A stretch of DNA of 54,353 nucleotides from Gillisia hiemivivida (GTDB taxonomy: Bacteria > Bacteroidota > Bacteroidia > Flavobacteriales > Flavobacteriaceae): NCBI RefSeq assembly GCF_007997295.1, contig NZ_VORY01000022.1:1-54353 (forward strand). Direction: 5' to 3'. Below, one piece after another: positions 44,795 to 53,619 of this stretch; the first letter of the stretch is position 1; the number at the start of each line of letters is the position of its first letter. The position numbers were made by a program, and so were the translations under genes. The notes under the pieces were generated by a model. It saw only the letters and a list, made by a program, of their open reading frames with translations, did not search any database and was not told where the DNA came from.

Positions 44795-45853
44795 TTATGT
44801 AACTGTTCCTTGACAACTACTTCCTGCACCTGCAGTACAACCATAGCAGTGTTGGGAAATAATGATATTTCTATCATTTAAAAGATCTTCATTATAATCG
44901 CTGATATGTTGAACTTTACTGTCCACTTTTAGACCTAACATCTGGTTGAAATCACAATCATATAACCAACCATCCCAACTAATAGAAATAGTATTGGTGC
45001 ACATTACATTTTCTACAGCGGTGGGGTTGTAGGCTTCAACAAGTGCATACATATAATCTTCATAATTTTCTGAAGCTATTAGATATTCCAAAAATCTACT
45101 GATAGGAAGATTAGTAATTGCGAATAAACTATTAAAATCTATATTGAAATCTTCTTTTAACGCAACTTTAAAGTCATTTTGTAAGGCTTCTTGATTTGTT
45201 GGCAAAAACGCTCCTGAAGGATTATAAACCAAATCTAACTTTAAACCAGTTCCTTCTTGAGCATATCCAACAGCGTTAAGCATTTGTAAAGCTTTTATGG
45301 ATTTATCAAAAACACCCTCTCCACGTTGCTTGTCTGTCTTATCTCTTTTATAAAAAGGAAGAGAAGATGCCACATGAACTTTGTGCTTTTTGAAAAATTC
45401 TGGCAGATCGTGATATTTCTTATTGGCCAAAATAATGGTAAGGTTGGATCTTACAATAAAATCTTTAATCCCTGCTTTTGAAGCTTCTTCTACAAACCAT
45501 CTAAAATTAGGATTCATTTCCGGGGCACCTCCAGTAAGATCTAGTGTATGCGCTCCTGTATTTCTAATAACCTCAAGACATTGCTCCATAGTTTCTATAG
45601 TCATGATCTCTTTGCGATCTGGGCCAGCATCTACATGACAATGGGAACATACTTGATTACACATATAGCCTAAATTTAACTGGAGAATTTCCAGTTTTTT
45701 AGGTTTTAAGGGGAAGTGATCTGTTTCGGCTATTTTATCTTTAAACAATGGCAATTCTCCTTTTTTGAAGATTCCGTTGCTTAAAAATTTTAATTGGTTG
45801 GCAGGGTTAGAAAGATCGTCTTCTCTCGCTGCCAATGATTTTAATAAAGCCAT
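44795..45853 (-). CDS. arsS: Arsenosugar biosynthesis radical SAM enzyme ArsS
   Basis: A 352-residue radical SAM protein. The cluster motif CNQVCSHCH (CxxxCxxC) is in a context LNLGYMCNQVCSHCHVDAGP, and DLTGGAPEMNPNF is the SAM-binding GGE-like strand. The C-terminal domain carries further cysteines: CTNTISISWDGWLYDCDFNQ and CYGCTAGAGSSCQG. This is the pattern of ArsS (formerly a radical SAM/Cys-rich family). ArsS is reported to place a 5'-deoxyadenosyl group on methylated arsenic, giving the arsenosugar precursor. It is second in the minus-strand operon, 68 bases after the AhpD-like gene. Confidence 0.93.
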   Translation of the reverse strand: MALLKSLAAREDDLSNPANQLKFLSNGIFKKGELPLFKDKIAETDHFPLKPKKLEILQLNLGYMCNQVCSHCHVDAGPDRKEIMTIETMEQCLEVIRNTGAHTLDLTGGAPEMNPNFRWFVEEASKAGIKDFIVRSNLTIILANKKYHDLPEFFKKHKVHVASSLPFYKRDKTDKQRGEGVFDKSIKALQMLNAVGYAQEGTGLKLDLVYNPSGAFLPTNQEALQNDFKVALKEDFNIDFNSLFAITNLPISRFLEYLIASENYEDYMYALVEAYNPTAVENVMCTNTISISWDGWLYDCDFNQMLGLKVDSKVQHISDYNEDLLNDRNIIISQHCYGCTAGAGSSCQGTVT

Positions 45854-45921
45854 ATATTTTTTAATTCACTATTATAAAAAAACAAACTGGTAGGAATAAT
45901 TAAAATGCTGCACCCAGCAAA

Positions 45922-46257
45922 TTACATGCTAAGTTTATCGTATTTATTCATCATTTGAACTCCATGAACCAAGGTGGCGCCACTTTTAATTGCAGCTCCA
46001 ACGTGCACAGCTTCCATCATTTCTTTCTTATCTATACCTCTTTGCAAACCGTCCTTTGTATATGCATCTATACAGTAAGGGCATTGTACTACATGGGAAA
46101 CAGCTAAAGCAATTAATGATTTTTCACGAGCAGAAAGAGCGCCTTCTTCAAAAACTTTTCCATAATAATCGAAAAATTTAGTGCCTAACTCTTCATTCCA
46201 TTCGGAAATATTTCCAAATTTTCTTAAGTCGGCAGGATCATAATAGGTTTTAGACAT
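45922..46257 (-). CDS. AhpD-like carboxymuconolactone decarboxylase family protein of the arsenosugar operon
   Basis: A 111-residue AhpD-like protein with the redox pair CPYC (in VVQCPYCIDAYTKDG) and a downstream helix EAVHVGAAIKSGATLVHG. This group is called arsenosugar biosynthesis-associated peroxidase-like protein. It is the first gene of the operon and so probably defines the promoter. Its CxxC could reduce arsenic(V) or peroxides; which is unknown. Confidence 0.88.
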   Translation of the reverse strand: MSKTYYDPADLRKFGNISEWNEELGTKFFDYYGKVFEEGALSAREKSLIALAVSHVVQCPYCIDAYTKDGLQRGIDKKEMMEAVHVGAAIKSGATLVHGVQMMNKYDKLSM

Positions 46258-46284
46258 ATTTATATTTTATAGCATGTTTAATTA

Positions 46285-46301
46285 ATCGTAAAGGCTACGA
46301 T
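46285..46301. promoter_or_regulatory. Small inverted repeat upstream of the arsenosugar operon
   Basis: A perfect 6-bp dyad atcgta-aaggc-tacgat lies 28 bases upstream of the first gene of the minus-strand operon, in the region where its promoter or leader must be. It could be an operator, though a dyad this short can also be chance. Confidence 0.3.
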
Positions 46302-46576
46302 ATACTTACGAGTTTTTGGTAACATTGGTTTCAATTAAAGGAATTAGGATTTTAAAAGCTCAGTAATATCTATAATTATTCTGAAATAAGCCAATTGGCA
46401 ATTTTAAAATTAAATTAATGATTTGAGACTTCTGTGGGTCTAAACTTTTATTGGTGACCTTATCAATAAACTTCCGCAACAAGGTATTTAAAAAATAAGT
46501 GGATAAAAAAATTATGAAATAAGATTATGAAGTAATTATGACCAAATAACTGTTAAATGGTAATTTTAAGAAAGGT

Positions 46577-46660
46577 TTAATTGTTTTTACGAATTAATAC
46601 GATGGTTACAAATACAACAAGTAAAACTTCCAATGCTAATAAGATAAATACTGTGGTCAT
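46577..46660 (-). CDS. Possible 27-aa single-helix membrane peptide
   Basis: ATG to TAA gives MTTVFILLALEVLLVVFVTI followed by VLIRKNN: one continuous hydrophobic helix with a basic C-terminal end. This is the size and shape of small membrane subunits. No Shine-Dalgarno site is seen, which is normal in this phylum. The peptide matches no family that I recognise; a low-complexity A+T-rich region can produce such frames by chance. Confidence 0.4.
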   Translation of the reverse strand: MTTVFILLALEVLLVVFVTIVLIRKNN

Positions 46661-46985
46661 GTAAAAGTTATAAGTGAATGGATAATTCTATATAAGAATT
46701 TATTAGTGGAGCGAAGTTGGATTTAATAAAGCTGAGTTATGGACGTTTTTGCAAAAAAAATTAACGCTAATCCTGAATAAATTAACTTTTCTTAACAATT
46801 TTAGTTTTTAGGCTAATAATTTTATGAATAACGTTATTCTCATTAATCTTGCTGTTATTTGTTAATTACATTGTATTATCTGAAACCTTGACTTATTTTT
46901 GGTTGCCTATTTTGTTTAAATAGTATTCAGGATTTTAATAATTATGGGAACTAAAATTTTGGCTTTAATATTATAAAATTGTTTT

Positions 46986-48005
46986 ATGAAAATTGCAGTA
47001 AAGACCTTACCGGTTAATCAGATCATACAGGATATTTCTGAATTTTTAAATGCTTCTCTAGATATGGATGGTAGCGAACAAATTTTAAATATTCCAAAAG
47101 AATTTGGCGAGGGCACTATAAATGCTTCGAGTTTTGATTCTGGGATTGGGGTGATCTCTTATAATTGCAAATTCTATGAAGACGTTGAAATTCATTTTAC
47201 CTTAAATAGTATACATCCCCTAAAATTTATTTTTTGCTCTGTAGGGGAAGTTTCGCATTCATTTCAAGACACAGAGAAACTGAACAGTATTGAAGCCTAT
47301 CAAAATATTATTGTTTCCAGCAGTGGATACAATGGACATGTACTTTATTTTAAAGCGAATGTGCAAACGCATGTATCTAGTTTAGAAATAATACGCGCCA
47401 CTTTTTCTCATAGATCGAACTATAATTTTCAAGATCTGGACGATACTTTAAAGACTCTTTTTAAAGATGAGGTTTCTAAACATCAATTTTTTTATCAAGG
47501 AAACTATAGTATAAAAGCGGCAAATCTCATGGACCAGATGAATAGCAAAGAGCATTCAGGATTTTTGAGATCTCTTTTTCTTGAAGGAAAATCTTTTCAG
47601 ATGTTAGTAGTACAGATTGCACAATATCAGGATGATGAAGCTGAGGATAAATTACCTAAAATATTAAGAAAGTCTGATATTCAAAAAGTAGATTATGTTA
47701 CTAAAAGGATAGCTGGTGATTTAGCCAGTAATTTAACAGTAGAGAATTTAGCAAAGGAAGCGGGTACTAATGTGAATAAGCTTCAGGAAGGATTTAAATA
47801 TGTGTACGATCTTACAGTAAATAAGTATATTCAAAATATAAAGTTAGAGGCTGCAAAGGATATGTTGATGAATTCTGAAAAAAACATCTCAGAGATCGTT
47901 ATTGCCATTGGGTTGAACAATAGGAGTTATTTTTCTAAAATCTTCAAAGAAAAGTATGGAGTAAATCCAAAATATTTTTTAAAATCCTCAAAAAGTGATG
48001 TCTAA
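46986..48005 (+). CDS. AraC-family transcriptional regulator
   Basis: A 339-residue regulator. Residues about 240-335 form the double helix-turn-helix, with NLTVENLAKEAGTNVNKLQE and NISEIVIAIGLNNRSYFSKIFKEKYGVNPKYF. The N-terminal 230 residues are a sensor part without a recognised ligand domain. It is divergent from the arsenosugar operon and is the only DNA-binding regulator next to it, so it may control it; the 728-base spacing makes this uncertain. It is followed by a sensor kinase gene after 105 bases. Confidence 0.9.
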   Translation: MKIAVKTLPVNQIIQDISEFLNASLDMDGSEQILNIPKEFGEGTINASSFDSGIGVISYNCKFYEDVEIHFTLNSIHPLKFIFCSVGEVSHSFQDTEKLNSIEAYQNIIVSSSGYNGHVLYFKANVQTHVSSLEIIRATFSHRSNYNFQDLDDTLKTLFKDEVSKHQFFYQGNYSIKAANLMDQMNSKEHSGFLRSLFLEGKSFQMLVVQIAQYQDDEAEDKLPKILRKSDIQKVDYVTKRIAGDLASNLTVENLAKEAGTNVNKLQEGFKYVYDLTVNKYIQNIKLEAAKDMLMNSEKNISEIVIAIGLNNRSYFSKIFKEKYGVNPKYFLKSSKSDV

Positions 48006-48110
48006 ATAGGCATGCTTATTGACCTCTTTATTAATTAACTATAACTAACCGTTATAGTTTTTAAATATATATATTTATCGGGATTTATAAAAAAATACAC
48101 CCTACTACAG

Positions 48111-50465
48111 ATGAGCCGCAATAAGGGTTCTTTCAGTTTCAAAAGCAATTTCCTTTCCCGGCCAATTCTGGCAGGTGTTTTTTCGTTTGTCTTTCTTTTT
48201 TTATTAGGTTTTTTTCTTCTTTTCCAGAGTTATCAGATTATAAGAGAGTCTGAAGCAAGGGAAATGATTAATGTGATGGACCTTGTGGAAAAGAACCTGA
48301 ATAATTCTTTAAAGGATAGTTATTCTGTTGCATTAAGTATGGGCTTAATTATAGATGACGAGGGAAACATTAGAGATTTCGAACAATATGCTCCACTTTT
48401 ATTAGAGCAATATCCTGTGATAGATGTAGTCCAAATGGTTCCGGGAGGGGTGATTCGTAAAGTTTATCCATATCAAGCCAATAAGGCAGTTATAGGATAC
48501 GATATTTTAAAAGATCCTAAAACTCGAAAAGAAGCACTTAAGGCAATAGATGTTGGAAAAATGTATTTTGCAGGTCCTTTTGATCTATTGCAAGGAGGGA
48601 CAGCAGTTGTTGGTAGGTTACCTGTTTTTAAGAATAATAAGTTTTGGGGCTTTTCGGCAGTCATAATAAAGCTTGAAAGTTTATTAGAGCAGGCAGAATT
48701 AAATAAACTGGCTGGAGAGAAATATATTTTTCAATTCTCTAAAATAAACCCAGAATCTAATGAGGAACAATTCTTCCTTCAGAATGATTTAGATATAGAA
48801 TATAATATTTCAGAAACCATTCTTCTGCCAGACGGAGATTGGAAATTTTACATAGCGCTTAAAAACCCAAAAGAAGCATTCTACGAGCTTATACCAATGG
48901 CATTTTTTATTCTTTTAATCGCCAGTTGGTTGGGATGGGTGGTAACTCTCCTATTTAAACAACCTATTAGACTACAGGCCTTGGTGAATTCTCAAGCTGG
49001 GGAGTTGGCTGCAAGTGAATTAAAGTTTAGGACAATTTTTAACCAAGCAGCTGTTGGAATGGTAAGAGTGGAAACTGCAACCGGAAAATTTTTGGAGACC
49101 AATCAAAGATTTAGAGAGCTAAGTGGTTATAGTGCATCAGAACTAAATGGAATGAATTTTAGAGAGATTTCTCATCCTTCTGAAATTAATGAGAATTTAG
49201 CATTAATACAGCAATTATTAAATGGAGACATACGAGAATACAGTTTAGAAAAGCGACTCATTCAAAAAAGCGGTAATGTCTTATGGGTTAAGCTGTCCGT
49301 TTCTCCACTTTGGAAAAAAGATACTTCCGGGAGTACCCATATTGCAATTATTGAAGATATTTCAGAACGAGTAGTTGCACAGAATGAGCTAATGAAAAAC
49401 GAAAAAAGGTATCGTGCATTAGTAGAAAATGGGGGTGAAGTTGTTACTATTTTCAATAGAAAAGGGCAAGCGATCTATTCTTCCCCTGCAATCCAAAAAA
49501 TAGCAGGTTATTCTGAAGCAGAAATAAACTCAGTAAATCTTAGTTCCTTAATCCACCCTAAAGATATTGCAGAATTGGATAAGCAAATTTTAGAAGCCAT
49601 GAAATTTCCATCTAAACCCATTTCTGGTTTTACAATTCGGGCAAAGAATAAAAAAGGCGAATGGAGATGGGCAGAGTCCACAATCACAAATTTGCTGGAA
49701 GATTCTTCTGTAAAAGGATTTGTAGGCAATTTTAGAGACGTAAGTGAGAAAAAGGAAGCCGAGATAAATTTAAATAAATCTTACCAAATGGTAATGGAGC
49801 AAAATAGGAGGTTATTAAATTTCTCCTACATAGTTTCCCATAATTTAAGGTCTCATTCCAGTAATATTCAGGCAATTTTGAACCTGTATAATACAACCAG
49901 TGTTGAAGAAGAGAAGCTTAACTATATAGGCTTACTCTCAAAAGTAGGGAATGCTTTAAATCATACTTTAGAAGATCTCAATGAAGTTGTATCTATCAGT
50001 ACTAATCTCGACCTGAATATAGAGTCGTTACAAATCAATGCCTTTTTAAATAAAACAATAGACCTCTTAGAAATGCAAATTAGCGACAAAGGTGCTATAA
50101 TTAAAAGGGATGTCCCAGATGAAATGATCGTTAAATTTAATGCAGCCTATCTGGAAAGTGTGCTTTTAAACTTTCGCACAAATGCAATAAGATACAGGGA
50201 GCAAAAAAGGAAATTGGAAATTTCAATTCTTGGCTATAAAGAGAACGGAGATTGGATTTTAGAGATTGCCGATAATGGAGTTGGGATAGATTTGGAGCGT
50301 CATGGCGGCAAGATTTTCGGCTTGTATAAAACATTTACACAAACTCCCAATTCTCGAGGAGTTGGATTGTTTATTACCCGCAATCAAATAGAAGCTATGG
50401 GAGGAAGCGTAGCAGTGGAAAGTGAAGTTGGCGTAGGAAGTGTATTTAAAATATATTTTAAATGA
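48111..50465 (+). CDS. CHASE/PAS membrane sensor histidine kinase
   Basis: A 784-residue kinase. Helix 1 (about 18-42) and helix 2 (about 260-285) enclose an extracytoplasmic CHASE-type sensor domain (YPVIDVVQMVPGGVIRKVYP; GPFDLLQGGTAVVGRLPVF). Two PAS/PAC units follow (about 308-430 and 435-555), then a His-containing dimerisation helix FSYIVSHNLRSHSSNIQAIL and an HATPase with NFRTNAIRY, DNGVGID and RGVGLFIT. The SHNLRSH variant lacks the usual Pro after the His. Its stop overlaps the response regulator start (ATGA), the sign of a cognate pair. A decayed copy of its 3' end lies at 52499-52672. Confidence 0.92.
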   Translation: MSRNKGSFSFKSNFLSRPILAGVFSFVFLFLLGFFLLFQSYQIIRESEAREMINVMDLVEKNLNNSLKDSYSVALSMGLIIDDEGNIRDFEQYAPLLLEQYPVIDVVQMVPGGVIRKVYPYQANKAVIGYDILKDPKTRKEALKAIDVGKMYFAGPFDLLQGGTAVVGRLPVFKNNKFWGFSAVIIKLESLLEQAELNKLAGEKYIFQFSKINPESNEEQFFLQNDLDIEYNISETILLPDGDWKFYIALKNPKEAFYELIPMAFFILLIASWLGWVVTLLFKQPIRLQALVNSQAGELAASELKFRTIFNQAAVGMVRVETATGKFLETNQRFRELSGYSASELNGMNFREISHPSEINENLALIQQLLNGDIREYSLEKRLIQKSGNVLWVKLSVSPLWKKDTSGSTHIAIIEDISERVVAQNELMKNEKRYRALVENGGEVVTIFNRKGQAIYSSPAIQKIAGYSEAEINSVNLSSLIHPKDIAELDKQILEAMKFPSKPISGFTIRAKNKKGEWRWAESTITNLLEDSSVKGFVGNFRDVSEKKEAEINLNKSYQMVMEQNRRLLNFSYIVSHNLRSHSSNIQAILNLYNTTSVEEEKLNYIGLLSKVGNALNHTLEDLNEVVSISTNLDLNIESLQINAFLNKTIDLLEMQISDKGAIIKRDVPDEMIVKFNAAYLESVLLNFRTNAIRYREQKRKLEISILGYKENGDWILEIADNGVGIDLERHGGKIFGLYKTFTQTPNSRGVGLFITRNQIEAMGGSVAVESEVGVGSVFKIYFK

Positions 50466-50848
50466 AAAAGAGCATTTGTGTAATAGACGACGATATGATC
50501 TATCAGATGATCATAAAGAAGATCATTGAACGAACAGCTCAGTTTGAAACCATCAAATTCTATAATGATGGGATCTATGCGCTAGAAGATTTCAAAGATC
50601 TTGACGTTGTCCTCCCGGAATTGATTTTATTGGATATCAATATGCCACAAATGGATGGCTGGCAGTTTTTAGAAAGCCTGATAGAACATCGCCCAACTTT
50701 TAAAAATGAAACTATTATTTATATAGTTACTTCCTCTATAGCTAATTCCGACAGAGAGAAAGCAAATTCTTTTGATGAGATATCTGGATTTTTAAGCAAG
50801 CCTGTAAGTGTAGACTGTCTTGAAAAAATAATTAAAGAACATAGATAG
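50462..50848 (+). CDS. Response regulator, cognate to the CHASE/PAS kinase
   Basis: A 128-residue lone receiver with CVIDDDMIYQMIIKK, phospho-Asp in ILLDINMPQMDGWQF, YIVTSSI and GFLSKPVS. It overlaps the kinase stop codon by four bases. It has no output domain. The regulator at 52673-53062 is a close paralogue and has the same gene arrangement upstream. Confidence 0.93.
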   Translation: MKKSICVIDDDMIYQMIIKKIIERTAQFETIKFYNDGIYALEDFKDLDVVLPELILLDINMPQMDGWQFLESLIEHRPTFKNETIIYIVTSSIANSDREKANSFDEISGFLSKPVSVDCLEKIIKEHR

Positions 50849-51899
50849 AAGCGTGTTTAGTCTTTTTTAATCCCTCATTGAGGGTTTAATCCGCCTGACC
50901 GGCTGGGCAGGTTCCCCGAGGCCTGCCCGAAACATTCAGGCGGGCTTGCCTCGATTTTTTAAAAGTATTTTCCTCCCGAACCATCGGGACATACCTCCTG
51001 GGCTTGCCCCGAGGTTCTTGATTTTTACAGGCTATTTATTTATAATTAGTATTGTCCGGTAAAAAAAATTCTGGATTTCGGTGAGGCTAGAAGTAACGTG
51101 GATTAAGACTGTTTTCAATGTTTAGGAGCTTGCTATTGGAACACAGAATTATTTTTTCCTTTTTGAAAAATTCACGCAGATTAAAATATTGATTTTCAAT
51201 TAGTTGAAATGAAGTCTTACATCTTGAATCTAGCAGCGCAGCGATCTTATATCTTTTGTCGGACGACAATGATTTATAATATATGCTATAACTCTCTCTC
51301 TTTTCTTATATGTATAATTTGAAGTTGTTTTCTACATCAAGCATATTTCTCTGCTTATAAAATTGTTCCGCTAATAAGTGCGGCATAGTTTATATTCAGC
51401 GATAAAATTTTTCTCAATTGATCATGGCATCGGATAAAAAAACAAATTCATCGCCAATATTTCCTTCTGAGAATTTAGTGTTGATAACTGAAAATTTCAC
51501 TGATCTTGATTAATTATAGATATAAACAATTCTTAATATTTGTTTTTCACAGGTAATTTAACATATCGATAACTTAATAAAAGTTTGATTTCTTTATTTT
51601 TAAGAGAATTGATTCTTCTTGCTAAAACATTGTTTATGAAAGGTATGGAGGAGCGGTATGAAGTTGTCTACTCAGATAATTGGAGTGATGATTGGAATAT
51701 GGTTCTCGATGCAATGGGTGATATGCTGAGGTCATTAATATTGCACTCCTGCTATACTTTGCTTTATGTGTTTAGAGAAAGACTTGTACTAAACTGAATC
51801 AAAAAAGGGTGCGATCAAGGCCAATCTTTGCGGTTCTATTGGTAACCATTTAAAAAGAAGTAAAAGAAAAACAGCAAAAAATTAATTAAAACAAAAGTT
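50849..51899. other. 1-kb gene-poor stretch with G+C-rich palindromes
   Basis: The first 160 bases are G+C-rich repeats (see 50891-50943). The rest is A+T-rich and contains only short frames without family resemblance: a 29-codon frame at 51424-51513, a 60-codon minus frame at 51087-51269 and a 70-codon frame at 51585-51797. I see no support for any as a gene. Confidence 0.5.
50891..50943. repeat. G+C-rich nested palindrome (REP-like)
   Basis: Outer arms ccgcctga (50891-50898) and tcaggcgg (50936-50943) enclose inner arms gggcagg and cctgccc, forming a nested hairpin in otherwise A+T-rich DNA. A related C/G-rich unit (aaccatcgggacatacctcc) follows. This is consistent with dispersed flavobacterial palindromic repeats. 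Confidence 0.65.
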
Positions 51900-52358
51900 A
51901 TGGATAAGAATAAGGAATTATCATTTGAGGTCGAGAAGGAATTTGAAGTGCCGGTGAAGGAGTTGTATAAGGCCTGGATAGATCCCAAGTCATTGAAGCA
52001 GTGGTGGAAGCCAATGGGTAATTCCCTTACTAAAGTGGAGAACAATGTCACTCCCGGCGGATCAGTCCTTTATGAAGCAGGCGGGGAAGGGGAAGAACCA
52101 ATCCTTCTTATCAAGGGGGAATACGAGAAAGTTATCGATGATGAGCTGCTGGTTTACAGCTGGAACTTTAATTTGCCGAAAAATCCTGTAGAGGAAAGCC
52201 TGTACAAGTTGGAGGTGAAATTTTCTGAAACTTCCAACGGAAGCCGCATCCACGTAAATCAGAAAAACCTGAAGGATGAAGAAGCCTTGGTGGTACATCG
52301 CGAAGGTTGGGAAAAAGGACTCCAGGATCTAAAATCGTACTTGAGTTCAAAGGCCTGA
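51900..52358 (+). CDS. AHSA1/SRPBCC-family protein
   Basis: A 152-residue START-like domain (Activator of Hsp90 ATPase homologue 1-like group): FEVEKEFEVPVKELYKAWID and LKQWWKPMG at the N-terminus, GGSVLYEAGGEGEEP and the C-terminal helix HREGWEKGLQDLKSYL. Bacterial members bind hydrophobic ligands or act as polyketide-like cyclases; function here is unknown. It stands between the intact and the decayed kinase-regulator pairs and is transcribed in the same direction. Confidence 0.9.
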   Translation: MDKNKELSFEVEKEFEVPVKELYKAWIDPKSLKQWWKPMGNSLTKVENNVTPGGSVLYEAGGEGEEPILLIKGEYEKVIDDELLVYSWNFNLPKNPVEESLYKLEVKFSETSNGSRIHVNQKNLKDEEALVVHREGWEKGLQDLKSYLSSKA

Positions 52359-52498
52359 TCCAGATCCGGCTTCGATCTTGCCTGTGTCAACTTAGCATTA
52401 TACTCTCGGGCTTCATTTTCAGGTGTTTTTACTACTGAAACTTTCAATCATGTTTTAGAGGAGCTCTATTAAGTAGTAAATAATAGTACTAATCTGGA

Positions 52499-52672
52499 GA
52501 TAGGATAGTTTTGGAGCGGAAGGCTGACAATTTTTTCGGTTTGTATAAAACACTTACCCAAATTTTCAAGAAGTTGTATTATTTATAACTCATATTCAAA
52601 TGGATGTTATGGGAGTTAGTGTAGAAGTGATAAGTGAATTTGGTGTTGGAAGTGTATTTAAACTATATTTTA
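52499..52672 (+). pseudogene. Decayed 3' end of a duplicated sensor kinase gene
   Basis: DNA and translated pieces match the end of the kinase at 48111-50465: ttggagcg, a block reading FGLYKT-TQ, and the tail QMDVMGVSVEVISEFGVGSV against QIEAMGGSVAVESEVGVGSV. Small deletions and stop codons break the frame, and the last codons have lost one base, so the stop is no longer in frame. Only about the last 60 codons remain. The following response regulator gene is intact. Confidence 0.75.
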
Positions 52673-53062
52673 ATGAAAGAAAGCATTTGTGTAATAGACG
52701 ATGACCAAATTTATCAACTTATTATAAAAAAGGTAGTTGAGCACACCGGTGATTTTGATTCCATCTCTTTTTATAATGACGGGATTGAAGCTTTCGAGGA
52801 TTTTAAATCCCCTGAAAAATCACTCCCGGAAATTATTCTACTGGACATTAATATGCCAAAGATGGATGGATGGCAATTTTTAGACAATTTAAAGCTTCAT
52901 AGACCAAATTTTCATCAGAAAACCATCGTTTATATAGTTACATCTTCCATAGCGCATTCAGACAGAGACAAAGCTAAATCATATAAAGAAGTCTCAGGTT
53001 TTTTGAGCAAACCTTTAAGTGTAGAAAAATTAAAGGAGATCGCCGATAAGCATCGAAAATAG
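52673..53062 (+). CDS. Response regulator (paralogue whose kinase has decayed)
   Basis: A 129-residue lone receiver, very similar to the one at 50462-50848: CVIDDDQIYQLIIKKVVEHT, phospho-Asp in ILLDINMPKMDGWQF, YIVTSSI and GFLSKPLS. I chose the ATG at 52673 because it aligns exactly with the start of the paralogue; an upstream ATG at 52634 in the same frame only adds translated kinase debris. The coding frame is clean, so the protein may now work with another kinase, for instance the one at 48 kb. Confidence 0.9.
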   Translation: MKESICVIDDDQIYQLIIKKVVEHTGDFDSISFYNDGIEAFEDFKSPEKSLPEIILLDINMPKMDGWQFLDNLKLHRPNFHQKTIVYIVTSSIAHSDRDKAKSYKEVSGFLSKPLSVEKLKEIADKHRK

Positions 53063-53170
53063 ATTTTTAGGGCTTTATTGACTTTAGTCTCTAGCTTAAT
53101 ATCGAAATCCCACAACTTTTGGACTTGATCCACAATTAGGCTTGATCCGATAATGCATAGTGTATAAATT

Positions 53171-53204
53171 AAAAAAACCCCGAGACAAATGTCAAGGGGT
53201 TTTT
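53171..53204 (-). terminator. Terminator hairpin of tandem unit 1
   Basis: The stem aaaaaacccc / ggggttttt encloses gacaaatgtc, itself a small dyad. Copies occur at 53544-53577 and 53917-53950. Each lies downstream of a minus-strand GIY-YIG gene and would end its transcript; the T-run exists on both strands. Confidence 0.8.
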
Positions 53205-53246
53205 AAGGTGGTGCCTCCAGCCCCGAAGCATCGGGGGAACCAGGAA

Positions 53247-53531
53247 CTATTTTGCTTTATTTAAAATCTCAGGAAGTACTGAAGGCTCAGAAATAACTTT
53301 CTCAATAAACTTTTTGCTTTTCATTTTTTTGATAAATCGTTCCAAAAAGATTGCTTCATCTCTGGTTCTTGTTTTAAACTCTAATTTGATGATCCAATCT
53401 TCAGCCGCCTTTGTAAAGTTATTTTGAAAATAGTGGCTATTATGTTGTATTAATCTATGCTCTGGATCTGGACTTTCTCCGGTGTAATATTTATTAAGTT
53501 TTTCAGAATAAATAATATAGAGATAATGCAT
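53247..53531 (-). CDS. GIY-YIG domain protein, copy 1
   Basis: A 94-residue single GIY-YIG nuclease domain of the short UPF0213 type: HYLYIIYSEKLNKYYTGES supplies the GIY/YIG-like motif (here LYI...YTG), R/H residues follow in PEHRLIQHNSHYF, and the conserved Glu is in EAIFLERFIKKMKSKKF. The frame extends ten codons upstream through the terminator of the next unit, but the family start is the ATG at 53531 (MHYLYII). Function of the short group is unclear; related enzymes cut DNA. Confidence 0.87.
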   Translation of the reverse strand: MHYLYIIYSEKLNKYYTGESPDPEHRLIQHNSHYFQNNFTKAAEDWIIKLEFKTRTRDEAIFLERFIKKMKSKKFIEKVISEPSVLPEILNKAK

Positions 53532-53619
53532 AGTGTATAAATTAAAAAAACCCCGAGACAAATGTCAAGGGGTTTTTAAGGTGGTGCCTCCAGCCCCGAC
53601 TATTCGGGGGAACCAGGGA

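Larger units (their letters stand above)
46258..46985. other. Divergent regulatory region between arsenosugar operon and AraC gene
   Basis: This A+T-rich stretch of about 730 bases separates the two divergent units. It holds the dyad at 46285-46301, a candidate 27-residue membrane peptide (46577-46660, minus) and, near 46780-46980, the probable promoter of the AraC-type gene. No longer open frame is credible. Confidence 0.5.

Noticed and set aside
51087-51797. Frames of 60, 29 and 70 codons (51087-51269 minus, 51424-51513 plus, 51585-51797 plus)
   Set aside because: No family resemblance, poor starts and an A+T-rich non-coding background.
52634-52672. Upstream start of the second response regulator
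   Set aside because: The additional residues are out-of-frame kinase debris; the ATG at 52673 matches the paralogue start.
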